This document shows, piece after piece, positions 8,111 to 16,705 of a DNA stretch of 64,000 nt. Below the pieces are notes generated by a model. That model ran no database searches. It was not told where the DNA came from and saw only the letters and a list, made by a program, of their open reading frames with translations. Both the position numbers and the translations under genes were made by a program. The first letter of the stretch is position 1. Each line of letters opens with the position of its first letter. This stretch comes from Oscillospiraceae bacterium (GTDB lineage Bacteria; Bacillota; Clostridia; Oscillospirales; Ruminococcaceae): contig JAFZPP010000038.1 in assembly GCA_017550285.1 (NCBI GenBank), positions 1 through 64,000 of the forward strand, read 5' to 3'.

Positions 8111-8876
8111 ATGACTGTGTATGATTCCTGCCGCAGTATTGCGTGCAGAGCTTGTCGGTGCAGTTCGTGCAGCGCAGCGCGGCATTGGAATTCTCCCAGA
8201 AGCGCTCGGGATACATCATAATGCAGAGCTCCCAGAGCAGCCAGTCCGCAAATGCCATCAGCACCAGTGTCCGCGAATAAAATCCGCTGACCATGAGCAT
8301 CGGCGAGAACATCATCAGATGATCCCAGTTGAAGATGCGGCAGGTCGTGCAGCATTTCGCCTTGACAATCAGCCGGAACGGACACCAGATCAGCACACAG
8401 ATCAGATCGCAGACATAGAATACCATTGTAATCATCAGCAGCGCGGTATCGCTCAGGATATCAAAGACGCGCAGCATCGAGACAATGGCGACAATCACCG
8501 CCCAGAGCGCAAAAACCTTGTAGGCTGCCTTTGTCGTTTCAATGATATGCCGCCGGAGCGCCTGCATGCTGAATGCCTCCTTGATCGGCTGAAACCGGAA
8601 GCGAAAATGCTTCTGCGAGCCGAGCGCGATCACAACGCGCTTTTTGACCGGCACAAGCTGCCAGAGCATATCGAGCATCCATGCAAGCCAGAGCAGATGA
8701 AACGGCGAAAGCCGCCGGAAGAAGTTCCACTCCTGCAAAATCTCCGTCTGCTTCGGGTCAAAAATCACGATCAGAATGCAGACTGCCAGAACGATGCAGC
8801 GTATCACAAGCTGCAAAATATACACACGCCGTGTTCTGGATGTTTTCGGCTTCACGGCGGCTGCGGTGTGCTGCAT
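8109..8876 (-). CDS. Polytopic membrane protein of unknown function
   Basis: 255 aa with about five hydrophobic segments (roughly residues 19-40, 58-75, 120-140, 143-165, 190-215). The cytoplasm-facing tail carries a cysteine cluster (CTNC, then CTQYC) that could bind metal. GGGGAG precedes the ATG. It is the last gene of a four-gene leftward operon, 24 bp after the Fe-S protein gene. I do not recognise a family. Confidence 0.65.
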   Translation of the reverse strand: MQHTAAAVKPKTSRTRRVYILQLVIRCIVLAVCILIVIFDPKQTEILQEWNFFRRLSPFHLLWLAWMLDMLWQLVPVKKRVVIALGSQKHFRFRFQPIKEAFSMQALRRHIIETTKAAYKVFALWAVIVAIVSMLRVFDILSDTALLMITMVFYVCDLICVLIWCPFRLIVKAKCCTTCRIFNWDHLMMFSPMLMVSGFYSRTLVLMAFADWLLWELCIMMYPERFWENSNAALRCTNCTDKLCTQYCGRNHTQS

Positions 8877-8900
8877 GGTCTCTCACTCCCCTGCTGCGGA

Positions 8901-10133
8901 TTATGTCTTCGGCTTTCTTGCATTTGCGAGCATCAGCTTGACGCGGTTCTCCTGATTGACGCGCGTCGCGCCGGGATCGTAGTCGATTGCAGTGATATTG
9001 GCTTCGGGATAGGCATTCTTGATGACACGCATCATGCCCTTTGCAACGATATGGTTCGGCAGACAGCCGAATGGCTGCGTGCAGATGATATTCTCCGTGC
9101 CGGATTCCACAAGCGCCGCCATTTCCGCGGTAATCAGCCAGCCCTCGCCCATGCTGACGCCCTGACTGATATACTGATCGGCTCTTGCGCGCAGCAGCTC
9201 GAAATCATGCGGCGGATCGAATACGCCGTGCGCCTCCACGGCTTTGATCTGCTGCTTCTGCATCGCGTAAATTGCCTTATAGCCGAGTCCGTTTTTCAGA
9301 ACGCTCTTGTCAAAGAAATGATAGAGCTTGCCGTCCACCGCCGTACTGATTGCACAGTACATGACAAATTCCAGCAGCGACGGAATCACCGGCTCACAGT
9401 TCTCCGAGAGCAGATACTCCTCCAGATGATTGTTTGCGAGCGGCGAATATTTGACATAGATTTCGCCGACGATGCCGACACGCACCTTATTGCGCGCCGT
9501 CCGCGGAATCGCAGCAAAATCATCAAGAATACGCTTGTAAAATGTCTTCGTATGCAGATAGTCTCTCGACTGGAATGCCCGTTCCAGCTTTTTCTGCCAC
9601 TTTTTCAGAACCTTGTCCGTCGAGCCCTTTTGCAGCTCATAGGGGCGGCACTGGTTTGCAATCAGCATCAGCAGATCGCCGTACAATACCGCATAGAGGA
9701 ATTTCAGGAAGATCGCCGGTGTCAGCTTCCAGCCGGATTTCGGGTCTTTTTCCAGTCCCGAGAAATTCAGCGAGATAACCGGCACCTGCGGAAACTGCTC
9801 CGTCATTGCCTTGCGCAGCAGATGAATATAATTCGATGCGCGGCAGCCGCCGCCGGTCTGCGTGATGAGCAGCGCGGTGCGGTCGGGGTTATAGCGTCCC
9901 GATTTCAGCGCCTCCATAAACTGTCCGATGACAAGCAGTGCCGGATAGCAGGTATCGTTATGCACATTCTTGAGTCCCTCATCGACCACGGCACGGCTTG
10001 CCGTTTGCAGCAGCTCACAGTGATAGCCGTAGGGCTTGAGCACGCTGATCAGAAGCTGAAAATGCACCGGCAGCATGTCCGGCACGAGGATCGTATGCGT
10101 TTGTTTCATTTCGGGTGTAAACCGGACTGACAT
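8901..10133 (-). CDS. 2-hydroxyacyl-CoA-dehydratase-activase-related Fe-S protein
   Basis: 410 aa. Three cysteine motifs, NDTCYPA near 60, GGGCRASN near 95 and CTQPFGC near 345, together with the fold pattern, place it with the dehydratase/DUF2229-like half of large activase-related proteins (COG3581 type). The ATPase half that normally accompanies it is absent from this gene and from the window. The cysteines probably hold a [4Fe-4S] cluster. The reaction is unknown. GGAGG lies 6-7 bp before the ATG. Start and end sit close to neighbours in a four-gene operon. Confidence 0.75.
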   Translation of the reverse strand: MSVRFTPEMKQTHTILVPDMLPVHFQLLISVLKPYGYHCELLQTASRAVVDEGLKNVHNDTCYPALLVIGQFMEALKSGRYNPDRTALLITQTGGGCRASNYIHLLRKAMTEQFPQVPVISLNFSGLEKDPKSGWKLTPAIFLKFLYAVLYGDLLMLIANQCRPYELQKGSTDKVLKKWQKKLERAFQSRDYLHTKTFYKRILDDFAAIPRTARNKVRVGIVGEIYVKYSPLANNHLEEYLLSENCEPVIPSLLEFVMYCAISTAVDGKLYHFFDKSVLKNGLGYKAIYAMQKQQIKAVEAHGVFDPPHDFELLRARADQYISQGVSMGEGWLITAEMAALVESGTENIICTQPFGCLPNHIVAKGMMRVIKNAYPEANITAIDYDPGATRVNQENRVKLMLANARKPKT

Positions 10134-10172
10134 GCAATAACCTCCAATGACTGTATATCCGCTTCACCGGCA

Positions 10173-10700
10173 TCAGAAGCGAATCTGATACGGAAAGCCG
10201 ATTGCTTCCAGATATTCCGGAAAATGTGTTGTAACCGGAAACGGACGCTGCTCGAGCTTGCCCTCTTTTGTCCGGACAAGCGCACAGAGCGCCCCGATCT
10301 CGATCCGCTCCGCTTTGCAGAATTCGGCAAAGCTCGTGCAGAACGCATCAAACAGATCGCTCGTCGGCGTCCGGAGCATACAGGTTTCCTGCCACTGCGC
10401 CGTCCAGAAATTCTGTTTGCGGGTCCGTTTCAGAAGCGGCTGATCAAAATGCGGCTCCTCGATCCGGCAGAAGCCGCAGACGACCATCGCATTGCCGTCC
10501 CGCTCATATCTGCCGGACTGGGCATCCAGCCGCGCATAGCTTTTCATCATATTGACATAGGTTTCCGCGATTTCGCGTCCCTGCTGAAAATGGATGCTTT
10601 GCAGGTTGATCTGCTTGCTGGTATGTGCATCGGCATCCTGCCGCAGCGCTTCTGCAAATGCAGGCTGCGATTTCGTTTCATATGCAAACTGCGCTTCCAT
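10173..10700 (-). CDS. Unknown protein, paralogue of its upstream neighbour
   Basis: 175 aa, soluble. It shares with the product of 10715-11209 the order: helical N-terminus, a central SGRYER segment, a GFC motif, a C-terminal hydrophobic strand set and the terminal GFPYQIRF. The stop of the upstream gene is 14 bp away and AAAGGAG lies in that gap, so the pair is cotranscribed. No catalytic motif is recognised. Confidence 0.6.
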   Translation of the reverse strand: MEAQFAYETKSQPAFAEALRQDADAHTSKQINLQSIHFQQGREIAETYVNMMKSYARLDAQSGRYERDGNAMVVCGFCRIEEPHFDQPLLKRTRKQNFWTAQWQETCMLRTPTSDLFDAFCTSFAEFCKAERIEIGALCALVRTKEGKLEQRPFPVTTHFPEYLEAIGFPYQIRF

Positions 10701-10714
10701 CTCTGACGCTCCTT

Positions 10715-11209
10715 TCAGAATTCGATCTGATACGGGAAGCCGAATGCCTGTATTTTTTCTTTTTTCGGATTCAGCAGCGTGAACGGCAGCGTATGGTAAA
10801 CTGTTTTACCGTCTTTATCGAGAATCTGCGCCTGAAACGGAAAATAGATGATATCCTCCTCCACGCAGAGCTGCCGGAATGCCGAAAGGAACACTTCAAA
10901 CAGCTCGTTCTCCGGCGTCAGCGTGTAGCTCACCTGCTTTTTTCCGGTTACAAAGCGCCGCTTGCGCTCCATTTGCACGAAGGGCATATCAAAATCCTTC
11001 TCATTGAGCGGACAAAAACCGCTGATGAGCGCATGTCCCTCTATCCGCTCATAGTTTCCGCTGCGGGCAGCTATCCGCGCCTCCTCCTCGATCATGTCCA
11101 CATATTTCGCGGCGAGATTGCGCGCCTGATGATAGCGGCGGCTCCGGAAATCGGTTTCCATATCGCCGTGGATTTTTACCTCTGCTTTGAGCTGATCAAT
11201 AAATCGCAT
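10715..11209 (-). CDS. Unknown protein, first gene of a four-gene operon
   Basis: 164 aa, soluble, ending in GFPYQIEF, almost identical to the end of the next gene's product. Both also contain SGNYER/SGRYER and GFC. They are tandem duplicates that have diverged. ATG 11209 is chosen because AAAAGG lies 8-9 bp upstream. Longer in-frame starts lack this. Transcription starts at the promoter at 11284-11312. Confidence 0.6.
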   Translation of the reverse strand: MRFIDQLKAEVKIHGDMETDFRSRRYHQARNLAAKYVDMIEEEARIAARSGNYERIEGHALISGFCPLNEKDFDMPFVQMERKRRFVTGKKQVSYTLTPENELFEVFLSAFRQLCVEEDIIYFPFQAQILDKDGKTVYHTLPFTLLNPKKEKIQAFGFPYQIEF

Positions 11210-11283
11210 TTGTATCATCCTTTTAATTGTTGTCGGCTTCTTTCTTTTTCTATCCGGCGGCTGTAAATAAGCCACCACATTAT

Positions 11284-11312
11284 ATTATAGCATATAATGA
11301 CGCAAAAAGCAA
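11284..11312 (-). promoter_or_regulatory. Promoter of the 11209-8109 operon, member of a repeated promoter family
   Basis: Minus strand TTGCTT (11307-11312), 17 bp, TATAAT (11284-11289), extended TGC. The similarity with the trmB promoter at 48839 reaches about 17 bp further upstream (GATTGCTT, CTCAGC). Confidence 0.8.
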
Positions 11313-11339
11313 GCTGAGAAAAGCAATCTTTCCGGATAC

Positions 11340-11420
11340 AAGCTGGGGGATTTCGCGCTCTGCGGAGCGCGCCCAAAGGGCGCCGCCCTTTGGAAACCCG
11401 CGAGCTTTTGAAAAAGCTCG
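11340..11420. repeat. Array of three GC-rich hairpins
   Basis: Three palindromes follow each other: GCGCTC/GAGCGC (11355-11370), CCAAAGGG/CCCTTTGG (about 11373-11393) and CGAGCTTTT/AAAAGCTCG (11401-11420). No ORF. The spacing resembles the other multi-hairpin element at 1-200 but the sequence differs. It stands upstream of the 11284 promoter. The remainder of the 11313-11490 gap shows nothing else. Confidence 0.6.
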
Positions 11421-11490
11421 ACCAAAACTTTTCATATTGCCCGCCGGAAGCGCTCTGAATCACCGCGAATCATCTGTTCCCTCATAAGAA

Positions 11491-11530
11491 GAAAAACCGC
11501 AGAACCGATCCGAGACCGGTTCTGCGGTAT
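11491..11530 (-). terminator. Terminator of the GH9 cellulase gene
   Basis: 12-bp stem ACCGCAGAACCG/CGGTTCTGCGGT (11496-11528), followed on the minus strand by TTTTTC. Confidence 0.85.
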
Positions 11531-11559
11531 GTTTCTGATTTCGCGTGAATGCGCAGTGC

Positions 11560-14031
11560 TCAGATCACCTTGCCCATCTGATCCGGCGTCACGAGCTTTG
11601 CAATCAGCTTGAGAATGCGAAGCACATCGTCGCTGTCCAGTTCACTGTTTCCGTCACAGTTCGAGTTCAGCTTTCCCTGCGCGTCGATCTTCGCCCCAGA
11701 ATCCTCAGCAAGATAGCGGCTGAGAAGAACAGCATCGGAAACATCCACGGTGCCGTCGCAGTTGGAATCACCGTAGAGAAACTTGTCACCCCCGTTGGAC
11801 TGGGTGCTTTTCGTGGTGGATTCCGTAGAGTCCGGTGTGGTATTGCTCGAGGTGGTGGTTGTTTCCGTCGAAGACTTTGTGGTCTCGGTGGACTGCTTGG
11901 TCGTTTCCGTTGTCTGCTTGGTGCTCTCGGTGGTCTTCGGCGGCGTAACCGCAGATTCTCCGAGGTCTGCACCGGAGCTGCCCTTTGTGCCGTCCGGCTG
12001 GACACCCCAGACCTGTGCGCCGTTTACGAACATAACGAAATTCTCATTGATCGAATCCGCCTTCTTGAGGTCAGTTGCATCCTCAAGACCCTTATAGGAC
12101 GGGTCATTCGTTGCATCCCATGCGCCTGCGGTAGACTTGCCGTCCACAGCATCCGGAATGGAAATACGGAACTGCACTTCGTCGCGGTGCTCAGACTGTC
12201 CGGTCGGGCAGATCGCTCTGCCGTCCTCAAACTTGATCGAAGCATAGTAGATATTGCCGTCATACTTGTGCGGACCGGTCACGGTTGCATAGCCCTGCTC
12301 ACCGGCGCCGTACTGCTGCGATTTCGCCTCGACCTTGACATCGTCTACGGTGAGACCTGCCTTATCCAGCTCAGAGACATCAAAGTAATAGCGCACCTCA
12401 ACGTCCTTCTGGACTCTGGTCGGCCATGCGGTGTGGTTCATCGCCCACATCTTGATCTCGGTATAGCTGGTGCCCGGCGTGCCGTTGATGACAGCCGCGA
12501 CTTCCCACTCTGCCCACTTCGGTTCCTCAACAGGCGGGAATTCTGCCAGCGGTGTGCCGCCGTTCTCGTCAATCATCGCGCAGAGAACTGCGGTGTAGCC
12601 TGCATTATAGTCGATTGCAACCTCGGTCTGCTCGTAATTCGCAACACCGATCTGCGACATATCATAGGAGCCGTCGCTCTTCGGACCGCCGATCAGCGCG
12701 CCGTAAAGCGTATGCGCATACTCTGTCTGCCAGCCTTCATCGCCGCCGGACTTCTTGCCCAGCTCATTCCAGTGGTCATCATGGATGCCGGATGCGGTTC
12801 TGTGGTGAATCGCAGTCGGATTCTTGTCGCCCATGCCGAGCACATAGCTGAGCTTCAGCGCGTTGTCACCGAAGCAGTAATTTACCTGCGTATCCGCCCA
12901 CTTGTTGTACTTGTCGGCATTGCCGCCGTCCTTGAGCACGGTGTCGCAGGCGAGCTTCGTCAGCCATGCGGTATTGCAGGCATGACGCAGGCAGCCCCAG
13001 TTCGTCAGATGCGAAAGACCGTCCTTTGTGATATTGCCCTCAAACGGCTTGAGATCAGGGTCGCCGGCATTCATCCAGTAACGGATATGCTTGTCAATAT
13101 GCTTGATCCACTCTTCCTTTTTGGTGATCTGCGCATAGAGCAGCGCAGCCGCCTGTGTGGTATCATCCCACGCAAGACCCCATGTGTATTTCCAGTCAGT
13201 GGACTGATTCTCCTGCGGGAAATTCGGGACATAATCCTTCTCGATCTTATCGAGATAGGAATTGTCGCCGGTCGCCTTATAGAGCCAGCAGGCTGCATAC
13301 ATGCAGTCATCGAGCCATGTCGAGGTATTATACATACCGGACATATTGCCGATATCCTTTGCGCTGCGAATCTTGTCCGCTCCTTCAAAGAGGTCCTTTG
13401 CGTGCTTTAAGTAGTTTTCATCCTTCCAGATGAGGTAGCCCTGCGCCAGTGCTGCTGCGGAAAGCGCCGCAACGGTGGAGTTCTTGACCGTATCGTATTC
13501 GCGCGTCCAGTTGCCCTGCTTCAGATAATGCTTGCGCAGATAGACCTCCGCGCTGCACCATGTATTGTGATCCATGCCGCTGTCGCCGATCGTGCCGATC
13601 ATCTCGCCGCCGCCGAGATCACATGCAAGAACATAGTCCATTGCGAACTTCATATTATTCTTGTAGACCTCGTCCAGACCTGCCTTTTTGATTGCGTCCT
13701 CATATTCCAGATAGCCCCATGCCATCAGGGAAACGGAATATGCATTCGTCAGCGTAAACTTGAAATGGTCGCCGGCATCAAACCAGCCGCCCGGAACCTT
13801 GTCGGTATCCTTGCCGCTCTCATCAACCATGCTGTCTGCTCTCCACGGCACATTGTTCCACTCAGGCAGAACGCCCGACTGCTGGACCTCGTAGAAGAAC
13901 ATCGACTTTTGCAGCGCTTCCGCATAATTATATGCAGATGCTGCGGACACCGGCACGGCAGATGAAAACGGTACAGCCGTCGCGGTGAGAACTGCCGCTG
14001 AAAGCATCGCGGCAATTTTTTTGGATTTCAT
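11560..14031 (-). CDS. Cellulosomal GH9 endoglucanase with CBM3c and dockerin
   Basis: 823 aa, secreted. Signal peptide 1-31. The GH9 catalytic domain (about 35-500) has the DAGD motif at 85-88 (catalytic base), HHRTASG near 410 and the TEVAIDYNAG segment near 470 with the catalytic acid. A family 3c carbohydrate-binding module (about 510-660) follows, the usual arrangement of processive endoglucanases. Then come a Thr/Ser linker (about 685-748) and a dockerin (about 750-815) with two calcium loops, NCDGTVDVSD and NCDGNSELDSD. It cuts cellulose and should plug into scaffoldin cohesins. GAGAGGGGG precedes the ATG. Its dockerin resembles that of ScaA in helix 1 (VLLxRYLA). Confidence 0.95.
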   Translation of the reverse strand: MKSKKIAAMLSAAVLTATAVPFSSAVPVSAASAYNYAEALQKSMFFYEVQQSGVLPEWNNVPWRADSMVDESGKDTDKVPGGWFDAGDHFKFTLTNAYSVSLMAWGYLEYEDAIKKAGLDEVYKNNMKFAMDYVLACDLGGGEMIGTIGDSGMDHNTWCSAEVYLRKHYLKQGNWTREYDTVKNSTVAALSAAALAQGYLIWKDENYLKHAKDLFEGADKIRSAKDIGNMSGMYNTSTWLDDCMYAACWLYKATGDNSYLDKIEKDYVPNFPQENQSTDWKYTWGLAWDDTTQAAALLYAQITKKEEWIKHIDKHIRYWMNAGDPDLKPFEGNITKDGLSHLTNWGCLRHACNTAWLTKLACDTVLKDGGNADKYNKWADTQVNYCFGDNALKLSYVLGMGDKNPTAIHHRTASGIHDDHWNELGKKSGGDEGWQTEYAHTLYGALIGGPKSDGSYDMSQIGVANYEQTEVAIDYNAGYTAVLCAMIDENGGTPLAEFPPVEEPKWAEWEVAAVINGTPGTSYTEIKMWAMNHTAWPTRVQKDVEVRYYFDVSELDKAGLTVDDVKVEAKSQQYGAGEQGYATVTGPHKYDGNIYYASIKFEDGRAICPTGQSEHRDEVQFRISIPDAVDGKSTAGAWDATNDPSYKGLEDATDLKKADSINENFVMFVNGAQVWGVQPDGTKGSSGADLGESAVTPPKTTESTKQTTETTKQSTETTKSSTETTTTSSNTTPDSTESTTKSTQSNGGDKFLYGDSNCDGTVDVSDAVLLSRYLAEDSGAKIDAQGKLNSNCDGNSELDSDDVLRILKLIAKLVTPDQMGKVI

Positions 14032-14096
14032 ACGAAATGCCCCCTCTCAAAAATTGCGGTTTGTACGCGCCCCGCAGCGCATACACCACCTTTTAT

Positions 14097-14126
14097 ATCA
14101 TAACACATCGAGCGCCGCTTTGTCAA
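14097..14126 (-). promoter_or_regulatory. Promoter of the GH9 gene
   Basis: Minus strand TTGACA (14121-14126), 18 bp, TATGAT (14097-14102). The -10 TATGAT recurs at two other dockerin genes (30928, 32362). Confidence 0.7.
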
Positions 14127-14145
14127 GAGCATCCGCGGAAATGCA

Positions 14146-14176
14146 GCAAAAAACGCCTCCCGTTTCCGGAAGGCGC
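14146..14176 (-). terminator. Terminator of yajC
   Basis: Imperfect stem GGCGCCTTCCG/CGGGAGGCG with a GAAA-like loop, followed on the minus strand by TTTTTT. Confidence 0.75.
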
Positions 14177-14182
14177 CTGTCA

Positions 14183-14683
14183 TCAGTCCTCAGACTTTTT
14201 CTTCTTTTTGCCGTCATTATTTGCGGCGGCTGCTGCGATGCCGTTGGAACGTGCAGCCTTGCGTTCTCTTTCCGCCTGCTTGCGCTCCTCGATCTGCGTG
14301 ATATTCTCGTGAATCGCCCACTTCTTAATGCGGATGCGGTTGCGCTCTGCACCGGTCTCAAGGACAACAGTATCCTCCTCGACCTTGAGGACGATGCCGA
14401 CGATGCCGCCTGCCGTGCAGACCTCATCACCGATCCGGACTGCATCACGCATTGCCTGCGCTTCCTTCTCGCGCTTCTGCTGCGGACGAAGCAGCAGAAA
14501 ATAAAGCAGAATCAGCGCACCGATAAACGGCACCAGCTGGAGCAGCATTGCGCCCGCTGTCATCTGCGGCGACGCGGCATCCGTTGCGGCAGCCTCGCCC
14601 TCTGCAAATGCACAGACGGCAAACGCCAGCGCCGCAGAAGCTGCAGCGGTCAGACGCACTGCGATTTTGGTCATCAGTTTCAT
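14183..14683 (-). CDS. yajC: Preprotein translocase subunit YajC with a signal-like N-terminus
   Basis: 166 aa, accessory subunit of the SecYEG/SecDF export machinery. The family core is the single membrane helix followed by LLRPQQKREKE and the GDEVCTAGGIVG loop. Unusually, about 50 residues precede the core, beginning with a second hydrophobic stretch that reads as a signal peptide (AFAVCAFAEG). The C-terminus is a Lys-rich tail. ATG 14683 has AAAGGGGA upstream. It has its own promoter and terminator. Confidence 0.9.
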   Translation of the reverse strand: MKLMTKIAVRLTAAASAALAFAVCAFAEGEAAATDAASPQMTAGAMLLQLVPFIGALILLYFLLLRPQQKREKEAQAMRDAVRIGDEVCTAGGIVGIVLKVEEDTVVLETGAERNRIRIKKWAIHENITQIEERKQAERERKAARSNGIAAAAANNDGKKKKKSED

Positions 14684-14716
14684 TGGGAATCCCCTTTCAT
14701 CATTCAATCAAGTGTT

Positions 14717-14745
14717 ATTATAGCATACTTCCGGCGATTTTGCAA
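14717..14745 (-). promoter_or_regulatory. Promoter of yajC
   Basis: Minus strand TTGCAA (14740-14745), 17 bp, TATAAT (14717-14722), with TGC before the -10. Confidence 0.75.
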
Positions 14746-14752
14746 GCATTTT

Positions 14753-15430
14753 TCAGTTATCCGTCAAATCAAACTGTTCTTCTTCATTCGTCATTGCCAA
14801 ATCAATGATTTTGCCGAAAAACCGCGCCGGATTGCGCAAAATCCGCTCGCTGAGCTCCTCCGCGACATCGCGCGAGGGCGTTGAAATCCGCAGGAAGAAC
14901 ATCTCCGTTCCGTGATCCATGCAGCAGAGACAGAGCTTGCAGCCATTCTCATCCGGCTCATAGGTGATGTTCAGATCGCGCAGCGCCTTCTGCCTTGCGA
15001 CACAGCGCAGCGCCGTCAGATGCACCTGATCGCGGAAGATTTTCGGCACCATGAGGCGCAGATTCTGTGCGTTCTGCCTGCCGGACTCTGTCAGCACGAT
15101 CATATCCGTATCACGCTCTGTCACCCGCTCAACCGCCTTCGATTCGAGCAGCGAGCCGAGCGCATCATGATAGAGAAAATTGCTCAGATACTTGCCCCCG
15201 ACCATGATATCAAAGAGCCATGCCTCCGGCAGCTTTCCGTCGAACCGCATCAGCACATCGCTCATGATGATGCAGAAATGCCAGTCCTCCATTTGCGAAA
15301 GCTCCGGCGGCGGGATCGGTTTCCGCAGCAGAATATGCGGTGCAGGGTCGGGCTCCATATCCGGAAAAAACGCCATTTGTCCCGGCAGATCATATTGCTG
15401 CTGTTCATCCTGCCGCATTTCCGGTTTCAT
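14753..15430 (-). CDS. DUF4364-family winged-helix protein
   Basis: 225 aa, cytoplasmic. After about 50 residues of charged and Pro-rich sequence comes a winged-helix-like region with TESGRQNAQNL, then an alpha/beta half, the pattern of DUF4364 proteins of Firmicutes, which are thought to be DNA-binding. ATG 15430 has GGGAGGTG upstream. It lies 31 bp after aroC and is probably cotranscribed with it. The function is unknown. Confidence 0.65.
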   Translation of the reverse strand: MKPEMRQDEQQQYDLPGQMAFFPDMEPDPAPHILLRKPIPPPELSQMEDWHFCIIMSDVLMRFDGKLPEAWLFDIMVGGKYLSNFLYHDALGSLLESKAVERVTERDTDMIVLTESGRQNAQNLRLMVPKIFRDQVHLTALRCVARQKALRDLNITYEPDENGCKLCLCCMDHGTEMFFLRISTPSRDVAEELSERILRNPARFFGKIIDLAMTNEEEQFDLTDN

Positions 15431-15461
15431 GCGCCGCACCTCCCTCTGCTGTAGTTTGTGA

Positions 15462-16568
15462 TCAGATAAAGTTCGGATAATCGAGCATATGCGAAACAAG
15501 CGCAATCGACATTGCCGCTTCGATGCTCGGAACCGCCTCCGGCACGAGGCACGGATGCGAAACCTCTGCACTTTGCAGCACCTCGTTCGTCATTGCGGAA
15601 TAATCAACGGTTGCCTGCGGCTTCCCGATTGATGCCGTCGGCTTGATCGCCACATTGAAGCAGATCGGCATGCCCGAGGAAATACCGCCCAGAATGCCGC
15701 CGTGATGATTCGACTGCGTTTTCACATGCCCGTGCTCGTCCACATAGAACGGGTCATTGCACTGGCTGCCGGTCATTTTCGCCGTCCGGAAGCCGTCGCC
15801 GAATTCGAGACCGCGCACGCCGGGGATACCGAATACGAGCTGTGCAATCGAATTTTCAAGTCCCTCAAAGATCGGCGAGCCGATGCCGGCAGGCACATTG
15901 ACCGCATAGCAGCTGATCGTACCGCCGAGCGTTTCGCCGCCTGCCGCCGCATTCTGGATATCGGCGAGCATCTTTTTGCCCTGCGCCGGATTGTTCACAG
16001 GGAATCTGCGGTGCCGGATCGCAAGCAGCTCATCCCGCGTCACCTCTGTCGGGGAAAGCGGTTTGTCTTTGATATTATGAACGGATGTAATCTGTGCGCC
16101 GACATAAATGCCGCGGCGCTCGAGCATCTGCTGGCAGACAGCGCCTGCAAAGCAGAGCGGGATCGTCATGCGCTCAGAGAGATGACCGCCGCTGCGGACA
16201 TCCGCAAAGCCGCGGTAACGCATCGCGCCGGTATAATCCGCATGACCGGGACGCGCCAGATGTGACAACTCCTGATAATCAACCTGCTGCATGCCGCGCG
16301 GATTATTGAGAAATGCACAGAGCGGCGAGCCGGTCGTCCGGTTGTTGATCAGTCCGGAGAGCACCTGCGGGAAATCAAGCTGTTCGCGCTGATGTGCAGG
16401 ATCGTCCGGCAGAAAAACTGAGCGTGTTCTGCGCGTCATAAAGCGCGCCAATTCTTCAATATCGACATACTCTCCGGGCGGAATATTATCAAGCACGACG
16501 CCGATCGCCGGACCCTCCGCCTCACCGAACAAAGAGATGCTGATGCGATGATTCCATATAGATGCCAT
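15462..16568 (-). CDS. aroC: Chorismate synthase
   Basis: 368 aa. It converts 5-enolpyruvylshikimate 3-phosphate to chorismate with reduced FMN, the last step of the shikimate pathway. RPGHADY near 110, YRGFADVRSGGH and the later GGILGGISSG are family signatures. The length is normal. GGAGG precedes the ATG. No other aro gene is in the window. Confidence 0.97.
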   Translation of the reverse strand: MASIWNHRISISLFGEAEGPAIGVVLDNIPPGEYVDIEELARFMTRRTRSVFLPDDPAHQREQLDFPQVLSGLINNRTTGSPLCAFLNNPRGMQQVDYQELSHLARPGHADYTGAMRYRGFADVRSGGHLSERMTIPLCFAGAVCQQMLERRGIYVGAQITSVHNIKDKPLSPTEVTRDELLAIRHRRFPVNNPAQGKKMLADIQNAAAGGETLGGTISCYAVNVPAGIGSPIFEGLENSIAQLVFGIPGVRGLEFGDGFRTAKMTGSQCNDPFYVDEHGHVKTQSNHHGGILGGISSGMPICFNVAIKPTASIGKPQATVDYSAMTNEVLQSAEVSHPCLVPEAVPSIEAAMSIALVSHMLDYPNFI

Positions 16569-16597
16569 ATGTGCCTCCGTTCATGATTGCTTTTATT

Positions 16598-16626
16598 ATT
16601 ATACCACAGCAGGCGCAAAAACACAA
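16598..16626 (-). promoter_or_regulatory. Promoter of aroC
   Basis: Minus strand TTGTGT (16621-16626), 17 bp, TATAAT (16598-16603). Confidence 0.7.
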
Positions 16627-16646
16627 GTCTTTTTTGTCGCGGAACA

Positions 16647-16682
16647 GAAAAAACGGAGAAGCGCATGCCTCTCCGTTTTTAT
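16647..16682 (-). terminator. Terminator at the end of the scaffoldin operon
   Basis: Stem AACGGAGA/TCTCCGTT with A and T runs on both sides, 24 bp beyond the scaE stop. Confidence 0.85.
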
Positions 16683-16705
16683 TTTCAGATCATTTGAGAA
16701 AAGGA

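Noticed and set aside
8121-10130. A 669-codon open frame on the plus strand
   Set aside because: It runs antisense across two well-supported minus-strand genes and has no recognisable domain.
11545-13410. A 621-codon open frame on the plus strand
   Set aside because: Antisense to the GH9 cellulase, whose domains are certain.
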